Source: Streptomyces sp. NBC_00377
GTDB taxonomy: Bacteria > Actinomycetota > Actinomycetes > Streptomycetales > Streptomycetaceae
DNA length: 64,000 nt
Direction: 5' to 3'
Assembly: GCF_036075115.1 (NCBI RefSeq)
Contig: NZ_CP107958.1
Span: 1,116,001 to 1,180,000, forward strand
Part shown: in pieces, positions 25,823 through 34,826 of the stretch
Layout of the letters: each line of letters starts with the position of its first letter
Numbering within the stretch: the stretch's first letter is position 1
Made by a program: the position numbers and the translations under genes
The notes under the pieces: generated by a model
What the model was told of the DNA's origin: nothing
The model's database searches: none
What the model saw: the letters and a program-made list of their open reading frames with translations, nothing else

Positions 25823-26788
25823 ATGAGCAACCTTGACCGCGCGCCCGTGCCGAGTGTCTGCGGCGGCCGTGGATTCGTCGTCGCCGAACCCGTCCGCGAA
25901 CTGCTGAGCCCCCGGCACGTGAAGCTCGGCGAGGCGACCGAGGTGCGCCGGCTGCTGCCGAACCTCGGCCGCCGCATGATCGGGGCCTGGGCCTTCGTCG
26001 ACCACTACGGCCCCGACGACATCGCCGACGAGCCCGGCATGCAGGTTCCGCCGCACCCGCACATGGGTCTGCAAACCGTCAGCTGGCTGCACGAGGGCGA
26101 GGTGCTCCACCGCGACTCGACCGGCAGCCTGCAAACGGTGCGCCCCAGGGAACTCGGACTGATGACCTCAGGTCGGGCGATCAGCCACTCCGAGGAGAGC
26201 CCGCGGTCGCACGCCCGGTATCTGCACGGCGCCCAGCTGTGGGTCGCACTGCCCGACGCCCACCGGCACACCGACCCCCGCTTCGAGCACCATGCCGGCC
26301 TGCCCACGGTCACGGCCCCCGGGCTCAAGGCCACCGTGCTCCTCGGCGACCTCGACGGCTCCGTCTCCCCCGGCACCTCGTACAGCCCTCTCGTGGGCGC
26401 CGACCTGACACTCGCCCGGGGCGCCGACGTCCGGCTGCCGCTGGAGCCCGACTTCGAGTACGGCGTGCTGTCGATGTCCGGCGAAGCGCATGTGGACGGG
26501 GTGCCCGTGCTGCCGGGCTCGATGCTCTACCTCGGGTGCGGCCGCACCGAGCTGCCCCTGCGGGCCGAGTCCGACGCGGGCCTGATGCTCCTGGGCGGCG
26601 AGCCGTTCGAGGAGGAGCTCGTCATGTGGTGGAACTTCGTCGCCCGCTCCCACGAGGAAATCGCCCGGGCTCGCGAGGACTGGATGAAGGGCGACCGTTT
26701 CGGCGAGGTGAAGGGCTACGACGGGGGGCCGCTGCCGGCCCCGGAGCTGCCGGCCACACCGCTCAAGCCACGGGGACGGGTGCGCTGA
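25823..26788 (+). CDS. Pirin family protein
   Basis: A 321-residue bicupin of the pirin family. The N-terminal metal site is visible in PHPHMGLQTVSWLHEGEVLHRDS (His residues in HPHMG and a later Glu/His), with the pirin hallmark MTSGRAISHSEE. Family members act as quercetinase-like dioxygenases or as regulators. The C-terminus FNFVARSHEEIARAREDW-like segment (here WWNFVARSHEEIARARED) is typical. Start at 25823 gives MSNLDRAP; it lacks a ribosome site but has a well-placed -10 element, suggesting a leaderless mRNA. Confidence 0.93.
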   Translation: MSNLDRAPVPSVCGGRGFVVAEPVRELLSPRHVKLGEATEVRRLLPNLGRRMIGAWAFVDHYGPDDIADEPGMQVPPHPHMGLQTVSWLHEGEVLHRDSTGSLQTVRPRELGLMTSGRAISHSEESPRSHARYLHGAQLWVALPDAHRHTDPRFEHHAGLPTVTAPGLKATVLLGDLDGSVSPGTSYSPLVGADLTLARGADVRLPLEPDFEYGVLSMSGEAHVDGVPVLPGSMLYLGCGRTELPLRAESDAGLMLLGGEPFEEELVMWWNFVARSHEEIARAREDWMKGDRFGEVKGYDGGPLPAPELPATPLKPRGRVR

Positions 26789-26979
26789 TCGGGAATCCGC
26801 ACGCTCCCCCGGACCCCGGCCACGGAGACGTCTGCTGAAGCGCGCCTCGGCGCCCGCGTCCGAACCGGTGGAACCGGCAGCGGGCGTGGGCGCTGATCAT
26901 CCGGGAGACGTACTCCCCGAAGCCGGGAGGATCACGGGAATTGACCCATGATTTCGGCCTCCGAATGCACCCTGCCGCC

Positions 26980-27000
26980 GGTCGATCGACCCCCTAGAGT
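26980..27000 (+). promoter_or_regulatory. Palindrome plus -10 element in front of cupin gene
   Basis: A perfect 12-bp palindrome GGTCGATCGACC (26980-26991) lies directly upstream of TAGAGT (26995-27000), which is 7 nt before the cupin ATG at 27008. There is no ribosome site, so a leaderless transcript is likely. A protein bound to the palindrome would cover the spacer. The rest of 26789-27007 shows no gene. Confidence 0.45.
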
Positions 27001-27007
27001 CGTAGTC

Positions 27008-27529
27008 ATGACGACAGCGAAGAACGAGACGACGCAGACCACGGACCTCGCCCCGGTCCTCACCCGCGCCGCCGACGCCGAGACGACCCGCGACCCCAGC
27101 AGTGTCATGACGCTGCTCGCGGACTCCGACCACACCGGCGGGCGGCTCACCAGCTACCGGTCGACGTTCGCCGAAGGCGCGGTCGGAGCACCCGCCCATC
27201 TGCACACCAAGGCGTCCGAGGCGTTCTTCGTGATCGACGGCGCGCTCCAGGTGCTGGTGGGCGAGGAGGTCACCGTCCTGGAGACGGGCGACTTCCTCGT
27301 CGTGCCGCCGCACACCCCGCACGCCTTCGCCGCGGCGCCCGGCAGGACGGCCGACGTCCTGTTCGTCTTCACCCCGGGTGCCGGCCGCTTCGACTACCTG
27401 CGGCTCCTCGGCCGGGTGATGCGCGGCGAGGCCGACCCGCAGGAGATCAAGGACTCCTCGGAGCGGTTCGACAACCACTACGTCGACAGCCCGGCGTGGC
27501 GCGAGGCGCTCGCCGCCGGTCGCGGTTGA
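27008..27529 (+). CDS. Cupin-domain protein
   Basis: A 173-residue cupin. The first motif AHLHTKASEAFFVIDGALQV (about 59-78) carries the usual two His and a Glu for metal binding. The second, TGDFLVVPPHTPHAFAA, adds a third His. The C-terminus is helical (FDYLRLLGRVMRGEADPQEI) and resembles small quercetin-dioxygenase-like cupins widespread in actinobacteria. Reaction is unknown. It converges on the DUF2236 gene. Confidence 0.88.
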   Translation: MTTAKNETTQTTDLAPVLTRAADAETTRDPSSVMTLLADSDHTGGRLTSYRSTFAEGAVGAPAHLHTKASEAFFVIDGALQVLVGEEVTVLETGDFLVVPPHTPHAFAAAPGRTADVLFVFTPGAGRFDYLRLLGRVMRGEADPQEIKDSSERFDNHYVDSPAWREALAAGRG

Positions 27530-27598
27530 GGCCGCCCGCGGGCCGCCCCTGATCCCCCGTCGCCGGGCCCGGTCGCCGGAGCTCTCCGTCCCGCCCGC

Positions 27599-28459
27599 TC
27601 ACGTCGGGCCGGACGGGCGCGCGGGGGCCATGGCCCAGCGGATGGTCCGGGTCAGGACATGTCCGGTGGGACGTACGGCGAGGTCCTCGACGACAGGCAC
27701 CCGGGGCAGCCAGAGCATCCCGCGGGCCCAGGGCGGGAGCAGCACCACGGCGTTGGCCGCCAGGCCGCCGTAGAGGGGTCGCACCGCGAGGGGCAGGGGA
27801 GGCTGGAACAGCAGGAAGCGGGCGGCGGCCCGGGCCTCGGGTGTGGCCCGGAGTTCCGGCCGGTAGGCGGTCAGGCGCTCCGCCAGCTCGCGGCGGTCGC
27901 GTGGTGGGTCCTCCACCCCCAGCGCCTCGGCGACACGCGCGGTGTCGGCGACGTAGGCGTCGTAGCCGGCGGCGTCCAGCGGGTGGGCGCCGTAGCGTTC
28001 GTGTGCCCGCAGGAAGCTGTCCGTCTCGGCGGCGTGCACCCAGCCGAGCAGGTGCGGATCGGCGGCGTGGTACGGCACGCCCCCGGCCGTCGTCCCGCGG
28101 ATGCGCTCGTGGATGCCACGGACGGTGTCGACCGCCCGCTGGGCGTCCGCGGCCGTGCCGTAGGTCGTCACGGCCAGGAAGGTGCTGGTGCGCTGAAGCC
28201 GGCCCCAGGGGTCGCCGCGATAGCCGGAGTGCCCGGCCACCGCCGCCATGGCGAGCGGGTGCAGGGACTGCAACAGCAGTGCGCTCAGCCCCCCGATGAA
28301 CATCGAGGCGTCGCCGTGCACGGTGCGGATCGGGCGGTCCGGCCCGAACCAGCGCGGGCCCGGGGTGTCATGAATGCGGGCCCGTGTCGCCGGTCCGCCG
28401 GGGCCGGCGACACGGCGGAACAGGGCTCGGCCCAGTTGTTCACGGACTACGGTCAGCAC
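27599..28459 (-). CDS. DUF2236 (MpaB/latex-clearing-like) oxygenase family protein
   Basis: A 286-residue protein of the ER-bound oxygenase MpaB/DUF2236 family. Family stretches are DASMFIGGLSALLLQSLHP, GWVHAAETDSFL and FLLFQPPLPL. Some relatives are haem enzymes (latex-clearing protein Lcp), and His residues in the LHP and WVHA segments are candidates for cofactor binding. Physiological substrate is unknown. GTG 28459 follows GGGAGG. It is divergent from the TPR gene. Confidence 0.87.
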   Translation of the reverse strand: MLTVVREQLGRALFRRVAGPGGPATRARIHDTPGPRWFGPDRPIRTVHGDASMFIGGLSALLLQSLHPLAMAAVAGHSGYRGDPWGRLQRTSTFLAVTTYGTAADAQRAVDTVRGIHERIRGTTAGGVPYHAADPHLLGWVHAAETDSFLRAHERYGAHPLDAAGYDAYVADTARVAEALGVEDPPRDRRELAERLTAYRPELRATPEARAAARFLLFQPPLPLAVRPLYGGLAANAVVLLPPWARGMLWLPRVPVVEDLAVRPTGHVLTRTIRWAMAPARPSGPT

Positions 28460-28614
28460 CGTCGGCCTCCCTTCATCTGCTACCCAGTGTCCGCGATGCC
28501 CTCCCGCATGCGGGCACGGCCGCGGCGCAGTCCGGCGGAGGCGGCCGGTGCCCCACGCCGGGTAGTGGAATATTCAACCTCTGTACCCGGTTGTCGGCGT
28601 CGAAGGAGGCACGA

Positions 28615-28986
28615 GTGGACGCGACATACAGGAAGACCGACGAAGCCGCCTACTACGCGCAGGGAACGGCGGCCGAGCGGTGGGACCGGGCCCAGCTGTT
28701 CTTCGCCGCGAAGGAGTACACCGCCGCCGCGCGGGTGCTGGTCGGGCTGGTCGAGGAGGTGCCGGAGCAGACCGGACCACGGCTGCTGCTGGCCCGCGCC
28801 TACTACCACTCGGCCCAACTCCTCCGCGCCGAGGCCGAGTTGCGAGTGATCGTCGAGCGGGACCCGGTGGAGCACTACGCCCGGCTGATGCTGGGCCGCA
28901 CCCTGGAGCGACAGGGACGGCACCAGGAGGCGGGACCGCACCTGCGGCTCGCCGCGGCGCTGGCCGGGGACTTCCCCGAGGCCTGA
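28615..28986 (+). CDS. Small tetratricopeptide-repeat protein
   Basis: A 123-residue protein with about two to three TPR units covering residues 20-115 (WDRAQLFFAAKEYTAAARVL, RLLLARAYYHSAQLLRAEAEL, YARLMLGRTLERQGRHQEAG). TPR arrays mediate protein-protein contacts; no partner is evident. AAGGAGG is placed 6 nt before GTG 28615. A strong hairpin follows the stop. Confidence 0.9.
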   Translation: MDATYRKTDEAAYYAQGTAAERWDRAQLFFAAKEYTAAARVLVGLVEEVPEQTGPRLLLARAYYHSAQLLRAEAELRVIVERDPVEHYARLMLGRTLERQGRHQEAGPHLRLAAALAGDFPEA

Positions 28987-29028
28987 GCCGAAGGCGCCCG
29001 GGAACCGGGCCGAAGCCCTGGCCCGAAG

Positions 29029-29073
29029 CGACGAGCGGCCCGGCGGTGCGCGTCACCGCCGGGCCGCTCGTCG
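29029..29073. terminator. Bidirectional terminator with perfect 20-bp stem
   Basis: The arms 29029-29048 and 29054-29073 are perfectly complementary over 20 bp around a 5-nt loop (CGCGT). It lies between convergent genes (TPR and PepSY) and has no T-tract, as common in Streptomyces. Confidence 0.8.
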
Positions 29074-29115
29074 TACCCGGGACCGCTCCGACCCCTGGCC
29101 CGGACCCCGGACCGC

Positions 29116-30549
29116 TCAGGCGGTCGTCCGCTGTCCCCGCCGGTGCGCGATCTCGCCGAGGACGACGTCGACGACGAGGAAGCCGGCCAGCGGGATGCCG
29201 AGCAGCGGGACGAAGTAACCGAGCACGGCGATCGCCGCCATCAGCGGGACGAGGACGTACGGCGGGACCTGCGCCCAGGCGCCGCGGGGGATCGGGCGGC
29301 CGAAGGCGGAACCGCGGCCGCGCTGCCACCACATCCGGTAGCCCCACACGATCAGCAGGACCAGGGACGCCGCGAGGAGCATCAGTGCCAGCTGGTTGGC
29401 CAGGCCGAACAGGACGCCGGTGTGCAGGTCGATGCCCCAGCGGGTCAGCTTGGCGAGCAGCGGGTGGTCGTCGAAGCGCAGGACGTCGGTCACCTTTCCG
29501 GTGCCCGGGTCGATGGCCACCGCGTCCTGCTTCTCGGGCCAGCTGCGCTGCACCTGCTTGACCACATAGGCGGAGGAGGCGTCCGCGGGCGGGACGATCT
29601 CGACGGGGTCGCCCAGTCCCTCGGCGCGTGCGGCGGCCAGGATCGTGTCGAGACCGACGCCGTGCTCGCCGTCCCCGCCGGTGCCGGAGGCCGCTTCGTG
29701 GCCGGCGTGGTCACCGCCGCTCGCGGTCGCGGAGACCGACGGCGTGGCCTGGCCGAGGGAGGTGCGCAGCACGTCGATGTTGGCGCCCGCGTAGGTGGAC
29801 CAGGTCAGGCCGGTCGCCGACAGGAAGATGAAGCCGGCCGCGGCCCACACCCCGACGGTGCCGTGCAGGCCGAGGGTGCGGCGTCGCCCGCTCGTGCCGC
29901 GGACCCTGCGCAGGGCGCGGCGGCGGGAGAACCACAGGACCAGGCCGCCGCCGGCTGTCACCCACAGCCAGCTGGCGGCGAGTTCGCTGTAGAGGCGGCC
30001 GTTCTCGCCGAGGTGCAGATCGCGGTGGAACTCGTCGATCCAGGTGCGCAGGGGCAGCGCGCCGGTCGAGCCGTACTGCTCCAGCGCCCCGCGCACCTCG
30101 GCGGTGTAGGGGTCGACGAACACGGCGAGGGTGTGGGTGGCGCCGACTCCCTCGACGCCGGACAGCATCACGCGGGTGGTGGCGTCGTCCTGCGGCGAGG
30201 GGCGCACTGCCGAGACGGTGCCCTCGGGGTGGGCCTTGCGGGCGGCGTCCACCTGCCGGGAGATCGGCAGCTTCGTGTCGCCGGCCGGCACGGTCATCTC
30301 GTGGGAGTAGACGAGCTTCTCGGCCTGGAAGGCGCCGGCGTACAGGAATCCGGTGACGGCGGCGACCAGCAGGAACGGCGCCACGAACACGCCGGCGTAG
30401 AAGTGCAGGCGTAGCACCAGCGGGCGCAGCGGGGCCCACGGGCCGCGGGACCTCGGCGCGGGGGCCGCCGCTTGCGGGGCCTCGTCCGACGGGAGTTCCT
30501 CCGCTCGGGCGGAGCCGGCTGCGGGGGAGGTCGAGGGAGGGGTGGACAT
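29116..30549 (-). CDS. PepSY-associated integral membrane protein
   Basis: A 477-residue membrane protein of the PepSY_TM family, often linked to iron/siderophore reduction or copper homeostasis. After a Pro/Ala-rich cytoplasmic N-terminus come a membrane helix (LHFYAGVFVAPFLLVAAVTG), an extracellular PepSY domain, two helices around ASWLWVTAGGGLVLWF and LGLHGTVGVWAAAGFIFLS, a His-containing loop, and C-terminal helices. Conserved His residues in EFHRDLHLG, LGLHGTVG and GIDLHTGVLFG could bind haem. I chose ATG at 30549 (MSTPPSTS), with GAGAAG upstream. It is divergent from the deformylase gene. Confidence 0.9.
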   Translation of the reverse strand: MSTPPSTSPAAGSARAEELPSDEAPQAAAPAPRSRGPWAPLRPLVLRLHFYAGVFVAPFLLVAAVTGFLYAGAFQAEKLVYSHEMTVPAGDTKLPISRQVDAARKAHPEGTVSAVRPSPQDDATTRVMLSGVEGVGATHTLAVFVDPYTAEVRGALEQYGSTGALPLRTWIDEFHRDLHLGENGRLYSELAASWLWVTAGGGLVLWFSRRRALRRVRGTSGRRRTLGLHGTVGVWAAAGFIFLSATGLTWSTYAGANIDVLRTSLGQATPSVSATASGGDHAGHEAASGTGGDGEHGVGLDTILAAARAEGLGDPVEIVPPADASSAYVVKQVQRSWPEKQDAVAIDPGTGKVTDVLRFDDHPLLAKLTRWGIDLHTGVLFGLANQLALMLLAASLVLLIVWGYRMWWQRGRGSAFGRPIPRGAWAQVPPYVLVPLMAAIAVLGYFVPLLGIPLAGFLVVDVVLGEIAHRRGQRTTA

Positions 30550-30707
30550 GGGTGGGCTTCTCCGAGGGCAGGGGACGGGGCCGGGGACAGCGCTCCGGGG
30601 GAGGTTCTCAGCCGTGACGCACCAGTAGTCGGAGGGAGCCGGCGCCGAGTTCCCGGCGCATTTGGTGATGTGCGTCACACACCCTCTCGCCGTGGCATGC
30701 TGGCCGG

Positions 30708-31352
30708 ATGGCATCTCCCCGTCCCCTCACGTCCCTTGCCGACCGGATCGAGGAACTCCTCGCCCCCGGTGGCCCGTTGCCCGTCGTCGCGGCCGGCGAC
30801 CCGGTCCTGCGGTCGGGCACGTCGCGCTACGAGGGCCAGCTCGAACCCGCCCTGCTGGCCCGGTTCGTCGAAGCCCTGCGCGTCACCATGCACGCGGCGC
30901 CGGGCGTCGGGCTCGCCGCCCCACAGGTGGGTGTGGGACTGCGGATCGCCGTCATCGAGGACCCGGCGCCGGTGCCGGAGGAGGTGCGGCTGGCCCGCGG
31001 CCGGGTGCCCCAGCCGTTCCGGGTCCTCGTCAACCCGTCGTACGAGCCCACGGGTTCCGCCCGCGCCGCCTTCTTCGAAGGATGTCTGAGCGTGCCGGGC
31101 TACCAGGCGGTGGTGGCCCGGCACGCCGAGGTGCGCCTCACGGGCGAGGACGAGCACGGCCGGCCGCTGGACGAGGTGTTCGGCGGCTGGCCCGCCCGTA
31201 TCGTCCAGCACGAGACGGACCACCTCGACGGTCTGCTCTACCTCGACCGGGCCGAACCGCGCTCGCTCTGCGCCAACCAGACCCTGCTCGAGCGCTGGAC
31301 GCAGCCGACGGCGCAGGAGGCGGCGAAGGCGCTGGGCTTCGAACTGCCCTAG
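30708..31352 (+). CDS. def: Peptide deformylase
   Basis: A 214-residue metalloenzyme removing the formyl group from nascent N-terminal methionine. All three family motifs are present: GVGLAAPQVG (motif 1), EGCLSVPG with the Cys ligand (motif 2) and QHETDHLDG with the HExxH ligands (motif 3). The N-terminus is longer than E. coli Def, as in other actinobacterial paralogues. Streptomyces usually has several def genes, so this one need not be the essential copy. It lies alone between divergent and convergent genes. Confidence 0.95.
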   Translation: MASPRPLTSLADRIEELLAPGGPLPVVAAGDPVLRSGTSRYEGQLEPALLARFVEALRVTMHAAPGVGLAAPQVGVGLRIAVIEDPAPVPEEVRLARGRVPQPFRVLVNPSYEPTGSARAAFFEGCLSVPGYQAVVARHAEVRLTGEDEHGRPLDEVFGGWPARIVQHETDHLDGLLYLDRAEPRSLCANQTLLERWTQPTAQEAAKALGFELP

Positions 31353-31379
31353 GCGGGCGGGCGGTTCGCCCGTGCGGTG

Positions 31380-32798
31380 TCAGTGGTCCCGGTACGCCTC
31401 GAGGAGCCGCAGCCACACCTCGCTGAGCGTGGGGTAGGACGGGACGGCGTGCCACAGGCGGGCGATCGGCACCTGGCCTACCACGGCGACGGTCGCGGAG
31501 TGGATCAGCTCTCCGACGCCGGGGCCGACGAAGGTGACCCCGCGCAGGATCTCCTGCTCCAGGTCGACGACCATCCGGGCGCGCCCCTTGTAGCCCTCGG
31601 CGTACAGGCCCGCTCCGGCCACCGAGGACATGTCGACGTCGACGGCGCGCACCCGGTGTCCGGCCGCTTCCGCCTCGGCGAGCGAGAGCCCGACGGCGGC
31701 CGCCTCCGGGTCGGTGAAGACGACCTGGGGGACGCACTCGTGGTCGGCCGTCGCGGCGTAGTCGCTCCACGGGTCGGTCTCCGTGAGGGGCGTGCCGGCG
31801 GCGCGGGCGGCGATGGCGGCGCCCGCGATCCGTGCCTGGTACTTGCCCTGGTGGGTGAGGAGCGCGCGGTGGTTGACGTCGCCCACCCCGTAGAGCCAGT
31901 CGGTGCCGGTGACGCGCAGGCTGTCGTCCACGGTGAGCGAGGAGCCGGGTGCCAGGCCGACCGTCTCGAGGCCGATGTCGTCGGTGCGCGGGGCACGGCC
32001 CACGGCGAAGAGGATCTCGTCGGCCTCGATGCGTTCGCCGGTGTCGGTGACGACCACGACGATGCCGTCGGAGCGGGTCACCGACGTCACCGAGGTGCCC
32101 GTGCGCACGTCCGCGCCGGCCTCGGTGAGCGCCTCGGCGACCAGTTCGCCCGCGAACGGCTCCATCCGGTCGAGCAGGCCCTTGCCCCGCACCAGCAGGG
32201 TGACCTGGGAGCCGAGGGCCTGCCAGGCGGTGGCCATCTCGGTGGCGACGACACCTCCGCCGACGACGACGAGCCGGCCGGGCGCGCTCTGGGCGCTGGT
32301 GGCTTCCCGGCTGGTCCAGGGCCTGACCTCGGCGAGGCCGGGCAGGTCGGGCAGTGCGGCACGGGTGCCGGTGGCGACGACGACAGCGTGGCGGGCCGTC
32401 AGCACGGTGTCCCCCACCGTCACCGTGCGCGGGCCGCTCAGCCTGCCGTGGCCGCGGTGGAGGTCCGCGCCGATGCTCTTGAGCCAGTCGACCTGGCCGT
32501 CGTCCGTCCAGTCGCCGGTGAACCAGTTGCGGCGGGCGAGGACCGCCTCCGTGTCGAGCGGGCCCTGCACCGACTGCCGCAGGCCGGGCAGCCGGCGGGC
32601 GTCGGCGCGGGCGATCACCGGGCGCAGCAGGGCCTTGCTGGGCATACAGGCCCAGTACGAGCACTCGCCGCCGACGAGTTCGCTCTCCACGACCGCGGTG
32701 GTGAGGCCGGCCGCACGGGTGCGGTCGGCGACGTTCTCCCCCACGGGCCCGGCCCCGAGCACCACGACGTCGTATGTGTTGGTTTCCGTTTCCGTCAT
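31380..32798 (-). CDS. FAD-dependent pyridine nucleotide-disulfide oxidoreductase
   Basis: A 472-residue protein of the dihydrolipoamide dehydrogenase/mercuric reductase class. FAD binding is shown by VVVLGAGPVGENVADR, the redox disulfide by GGECSYWACMPSKAL, NAD(P) binding by LVVVGGGVVATEMA, and the second FAD contact by WLYGVGDVNHRALL. The disulfide is retained, but the usual C-terminal HxxxxE segment of lipoamide dehydrogenase is replaced by GELIHSATVAVVG, as in mycothione- or other orphan reductases. It is divergent from a thioredoxin gene, and the two may work together. Start at 32798 is MTETETNTYDVV. Confidence 0.9.
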   Translation of the reverse strand: MTETETNTYDVVVLGAGPVGENVADRTRAAGLTTAVVESELVGGECSYWACMPSKALLRPVIARADARRLPGLRQSVQGPLDTEAVLARRNWFTGDWTDDGQVDWLKSIGADLHRGHGRLSGPRTVTVGDTVLTARHAVVVATGTRAALPDLPGLAEVRPWTSREATSAQSAPGRLVVVGGGVVATEMATAWQALGSQVTLLVRGKGLLDRMEPFAGELVAEALTEAGADVRTGTSVTSVTRSDGIVVVVTDTGERIEADEILFAVGRAPRTDDIGLETVGLAPGSSLTVDDSLRVTGTDWLYGVGDVNHRALLTHQGKYQARIAGAAIAARAAGTPLTETDPWSDYAATADHECVPQVVFTDPEAAAVGLSLAEAEAAGHRVRAVDVDMSSVAGAGLYAEGYKGRARMVVDLEQEILRGVTFVGPGVGELIHSATVAVVGQVPIARLWHAVPSYPTLSEVWLRLLEAYRDH

Positions 32799-32942
32799 GG
32801 GGTCAGTCTGGTGGGTGGTGTGCGGCGTGGCCACACGGGTAAGGGCGCGGAATACGCGTCCGGCCGGCCGTGTTGTCGCCGACGGCTTCACCCCATGTCA
32901 GGGCACCCCTGACAGGAAGCACCGGGAAGAGGGAATCACGCC

Positions 32943-33347
32943 ATGAGCAGCACCGTGGAGCTCACCAAGGAGAACTTCGACCAGACGGTCACCGACAACG
33001 ACTTCGTCCTGATCGACTTCTGGGCGTCCTGGTGCGGCCCGTGCCGGCAGTTCGCCCCGGTCTACGACAAGGCGGCGCAGGAGAACCCGGATCTGGTGTT
33101 CGGCAAGGTGGACACCGAGGCGCAGCCCGAGCTGGCCGCGGCCTTCGGTATCCAGTCGATCCCGACGCTGATGATCGTGCGGGACCGGGTGGCGGTGTTC
33201 GCCCAGCCCGGCGCCCTGCCCGAGGCCGCCCTCACGGACGTCATCGGACAGGCACGCGGACTCGACATGGACGAGGTCCGCAAGTCGATCGAGGAGCAGC
33301 AGGCCAAGGCCGGGGCCGACGGCTCCCCGGCCGCCGAGGGCGAGTGA
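32943..33347 (+). CDS. Thioredoxin with C-terminal extension
   Basis: A 134-residue thioredoxin with the active site WCGPC at residues 30-34 and the cis-proline loop IQSIPTLMIV. The normal fold ends near residue 110; the remaining ~25 residues are Lys/Glu/Ala-rich and extra to the family. It carries out thiol-disulfide exchange in the cytoplasm. It shares a ~144-bp divergent promoter region with the disulfide oxidoreductase gene. It ends 3 bp from the convergent aldehyde dehydrogenase gene. Confidence 0.94.
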   Translation: MSSTVELTKENFDQTVTDNDFVLIDFWASWCGPCRQFAPVYDKAAQENPDLVFGKVDTEAQPELAAAFGIQSIPTLMIVRDRVAVFAQPGALPEAALTDVIGQARGLDMDEVRKSIEEQQAKAGADGSPAAEGE

Positions 33348-33350
33348 CCC

Positions 33351-34787
33351 CTAGAAGGGGTACGGCGCCACGTCACCCCGTACGGTCGTCCAGCGCACGT
33401 CGGTGAAGGCCTCCAGGTTGGCCTCGCCGCCGAAGCGGGCGCCGGTGCCGGACGCGGCGACCCCGCCGAAGGGCGCGACGGCCTCGTCGTTCACCGTCTG
33501 GTCGTTGATGTGCACGATGCCGGTCGGGATGCGGTCGGCGAGGTCGAGGCCGCGGGCGGGGTCGCGGGTGACGATGCCGAGCGAGAGGCCGTAGGAGCTG
33601 CGCGCGGCCAGCGCCGCGGCCTCGTCCGCCGTGGTGAAGGAACGCACGGGGGCCACCGGGCCGAAGACCTCCTCCGCGTAGGCGGGGGTGTCGTCGTCGA
33701 CGCCCGCGAGGACGGTCGGCCGGTAGAAGAGGTCGTCGTGCGTGCCTCCGGCGGCGAGTTTCGCGCCTGCCGCGGTGCTGGCCTCGACCAGGCCGTGCAC
33801 CTTGGCGAGCTGGCCGCCGTCGATGAGCGGGCCGAGGTGGACCTGCGCGCGGTGCGGGTCGCCGACGGCGAGGGCGTCGGCCTTCGCCGCGAGCCGCTGG
33901 ACGTACTCCTCGTAGAGGGAGGCGTGCACCAGGTGGCGGCCGGTGGTCATGCAGATCTGGCCCTGGTGGAAGAACGAGCCCCAGGCCGCCGTGGAGATCA
34001 CCGCGTCCAGATCGGCGTCCTCGAGCACGATCAGGGCGGAGTTGCCGCCGAGTTCCAGGTGGGCCCGCTTGAGGTGGCGTCCGGCGGCCTCCCCCACGGC
34101 CCGTCCGGCGCCGGTGGACCCGGTGAAGGAGATCACCGGCACGCGCGGGTCCGAGACCAGGGCCGCGCCGGTCTCGGCGCCGCCGGGGAGGATGTGCAGC
34201 AGGCCCTCGGGCAGGCCGGCCTCCGCGAAGACCGCGGCGAGGGCCAGGCCGCCGCAGACCGCCGTGCGCGGGTCCGGCTTGAGGACGACCGCGTTGCCGA
34301 GAGCGAGGGCGGGCGCCACGGAGCGGATCGACAGGATCAGCGGGGCGTTGAACGGCGAGATCACGCCCACGACGCCGACGGGCACGCGCCGGGTGTAGGA
34401 CAGCCGGGGCGCCTCACTGGGCAGCACCTGTCCGGCCGGACGGGAGGCCAGGGCGGCGGCCTCGTAGCACTCCTGGGCGGCGACGTGCAGTTCGAAGTCG
34501 GCCTTGCCGGCTATGGAGCCGGACTCGCGGACGATCCACTCGCGCAGTTCGTCGGCGTGCGCGCTGAAGAGGTCGCCGGCCTTGCGCAGCACTGCGGCGC
34601 GCACGAAGTGGGGCAGGCGGGCCCACTCGGTCTGCGCGGCGCGGGCGGCCTCGGCGGCCGGACGGACGTCCTCGGCGCCGGCCAGGAAGACGGTGCCCAG
34701 CGAGTCGCCTGTGGCGGGCTCGGTGATCGTGTAGCGGGGGCCCGACAGGGTACGGGACTGCCAGTTCTTGGGGTCGAGCAACGGCAT
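33351..34787 (-). CDS. Aldehyde dehydrogenase (benzaldehyde/vanillin type)
   Basis: A 478-residue NAD(P)-dependent aldehyde dehydrogenase. The catalytic glutamate lies in LELGGNSALIVLEDADLD and the nucleophile in GQICMTTGRH. The cofactor-binding loop FTGSTGAGRAVGEAAG is intact. It is the third gene of a leftward lacI-pobA-aldehyde dehydrogenase unit, 39 bp after pobA. This suggests oxidation of 4-hydroxybenzaldehyde or a similar aromatic aldehyde to the acid used by PobA. The sequence alone does not fix the substrate. Confidence 0.9.
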   Translation of the reverse strand: MPLLDPKNWQSRTLSGPRYTITEPATGDSLGTVFLAGAEDVRPAAEAARAAQTEWARLPHFVRAAVLRKAGDLFSAHADELREWIVRESGSIAGKADFELHVAAQECYEAAALASRPAGQVLPSEAPRLSYTRRVPVGVVGVISPFNAPLILSIRSVAPALALGNAVVLKPDPRTAVCGGLALAAVFAEAGLPEGLLHILPGGAETGAALVSDPRVPVISFTGSTGAGRAVGEAAGRHLKRAHLELGGNSALIVLEDADLDAVISTAAWGSFFHQGQICMTTGRHLVHASLYEEYVQRLAAKADALAVGDPHRAQVHLGPLIDGGQLAKVHGLVEASTAAGAKLAAGGTHDDLFYRPTVLAGVDDDTPAYAEEVFGPVAPVRSFTTADEAAALAARSSYGLSLGIVTRDPARGLDLADRIPTGIVHINDQTVNDEAVAPFGGVAASGTGARFGGEANLEAFTDVRWTTVRGDVAPYPF

Positions 34788-34826
34788 GAAGGCTCTCCGA
34801 TCGGTGTCCCGCGGGACTCGCGGCTC

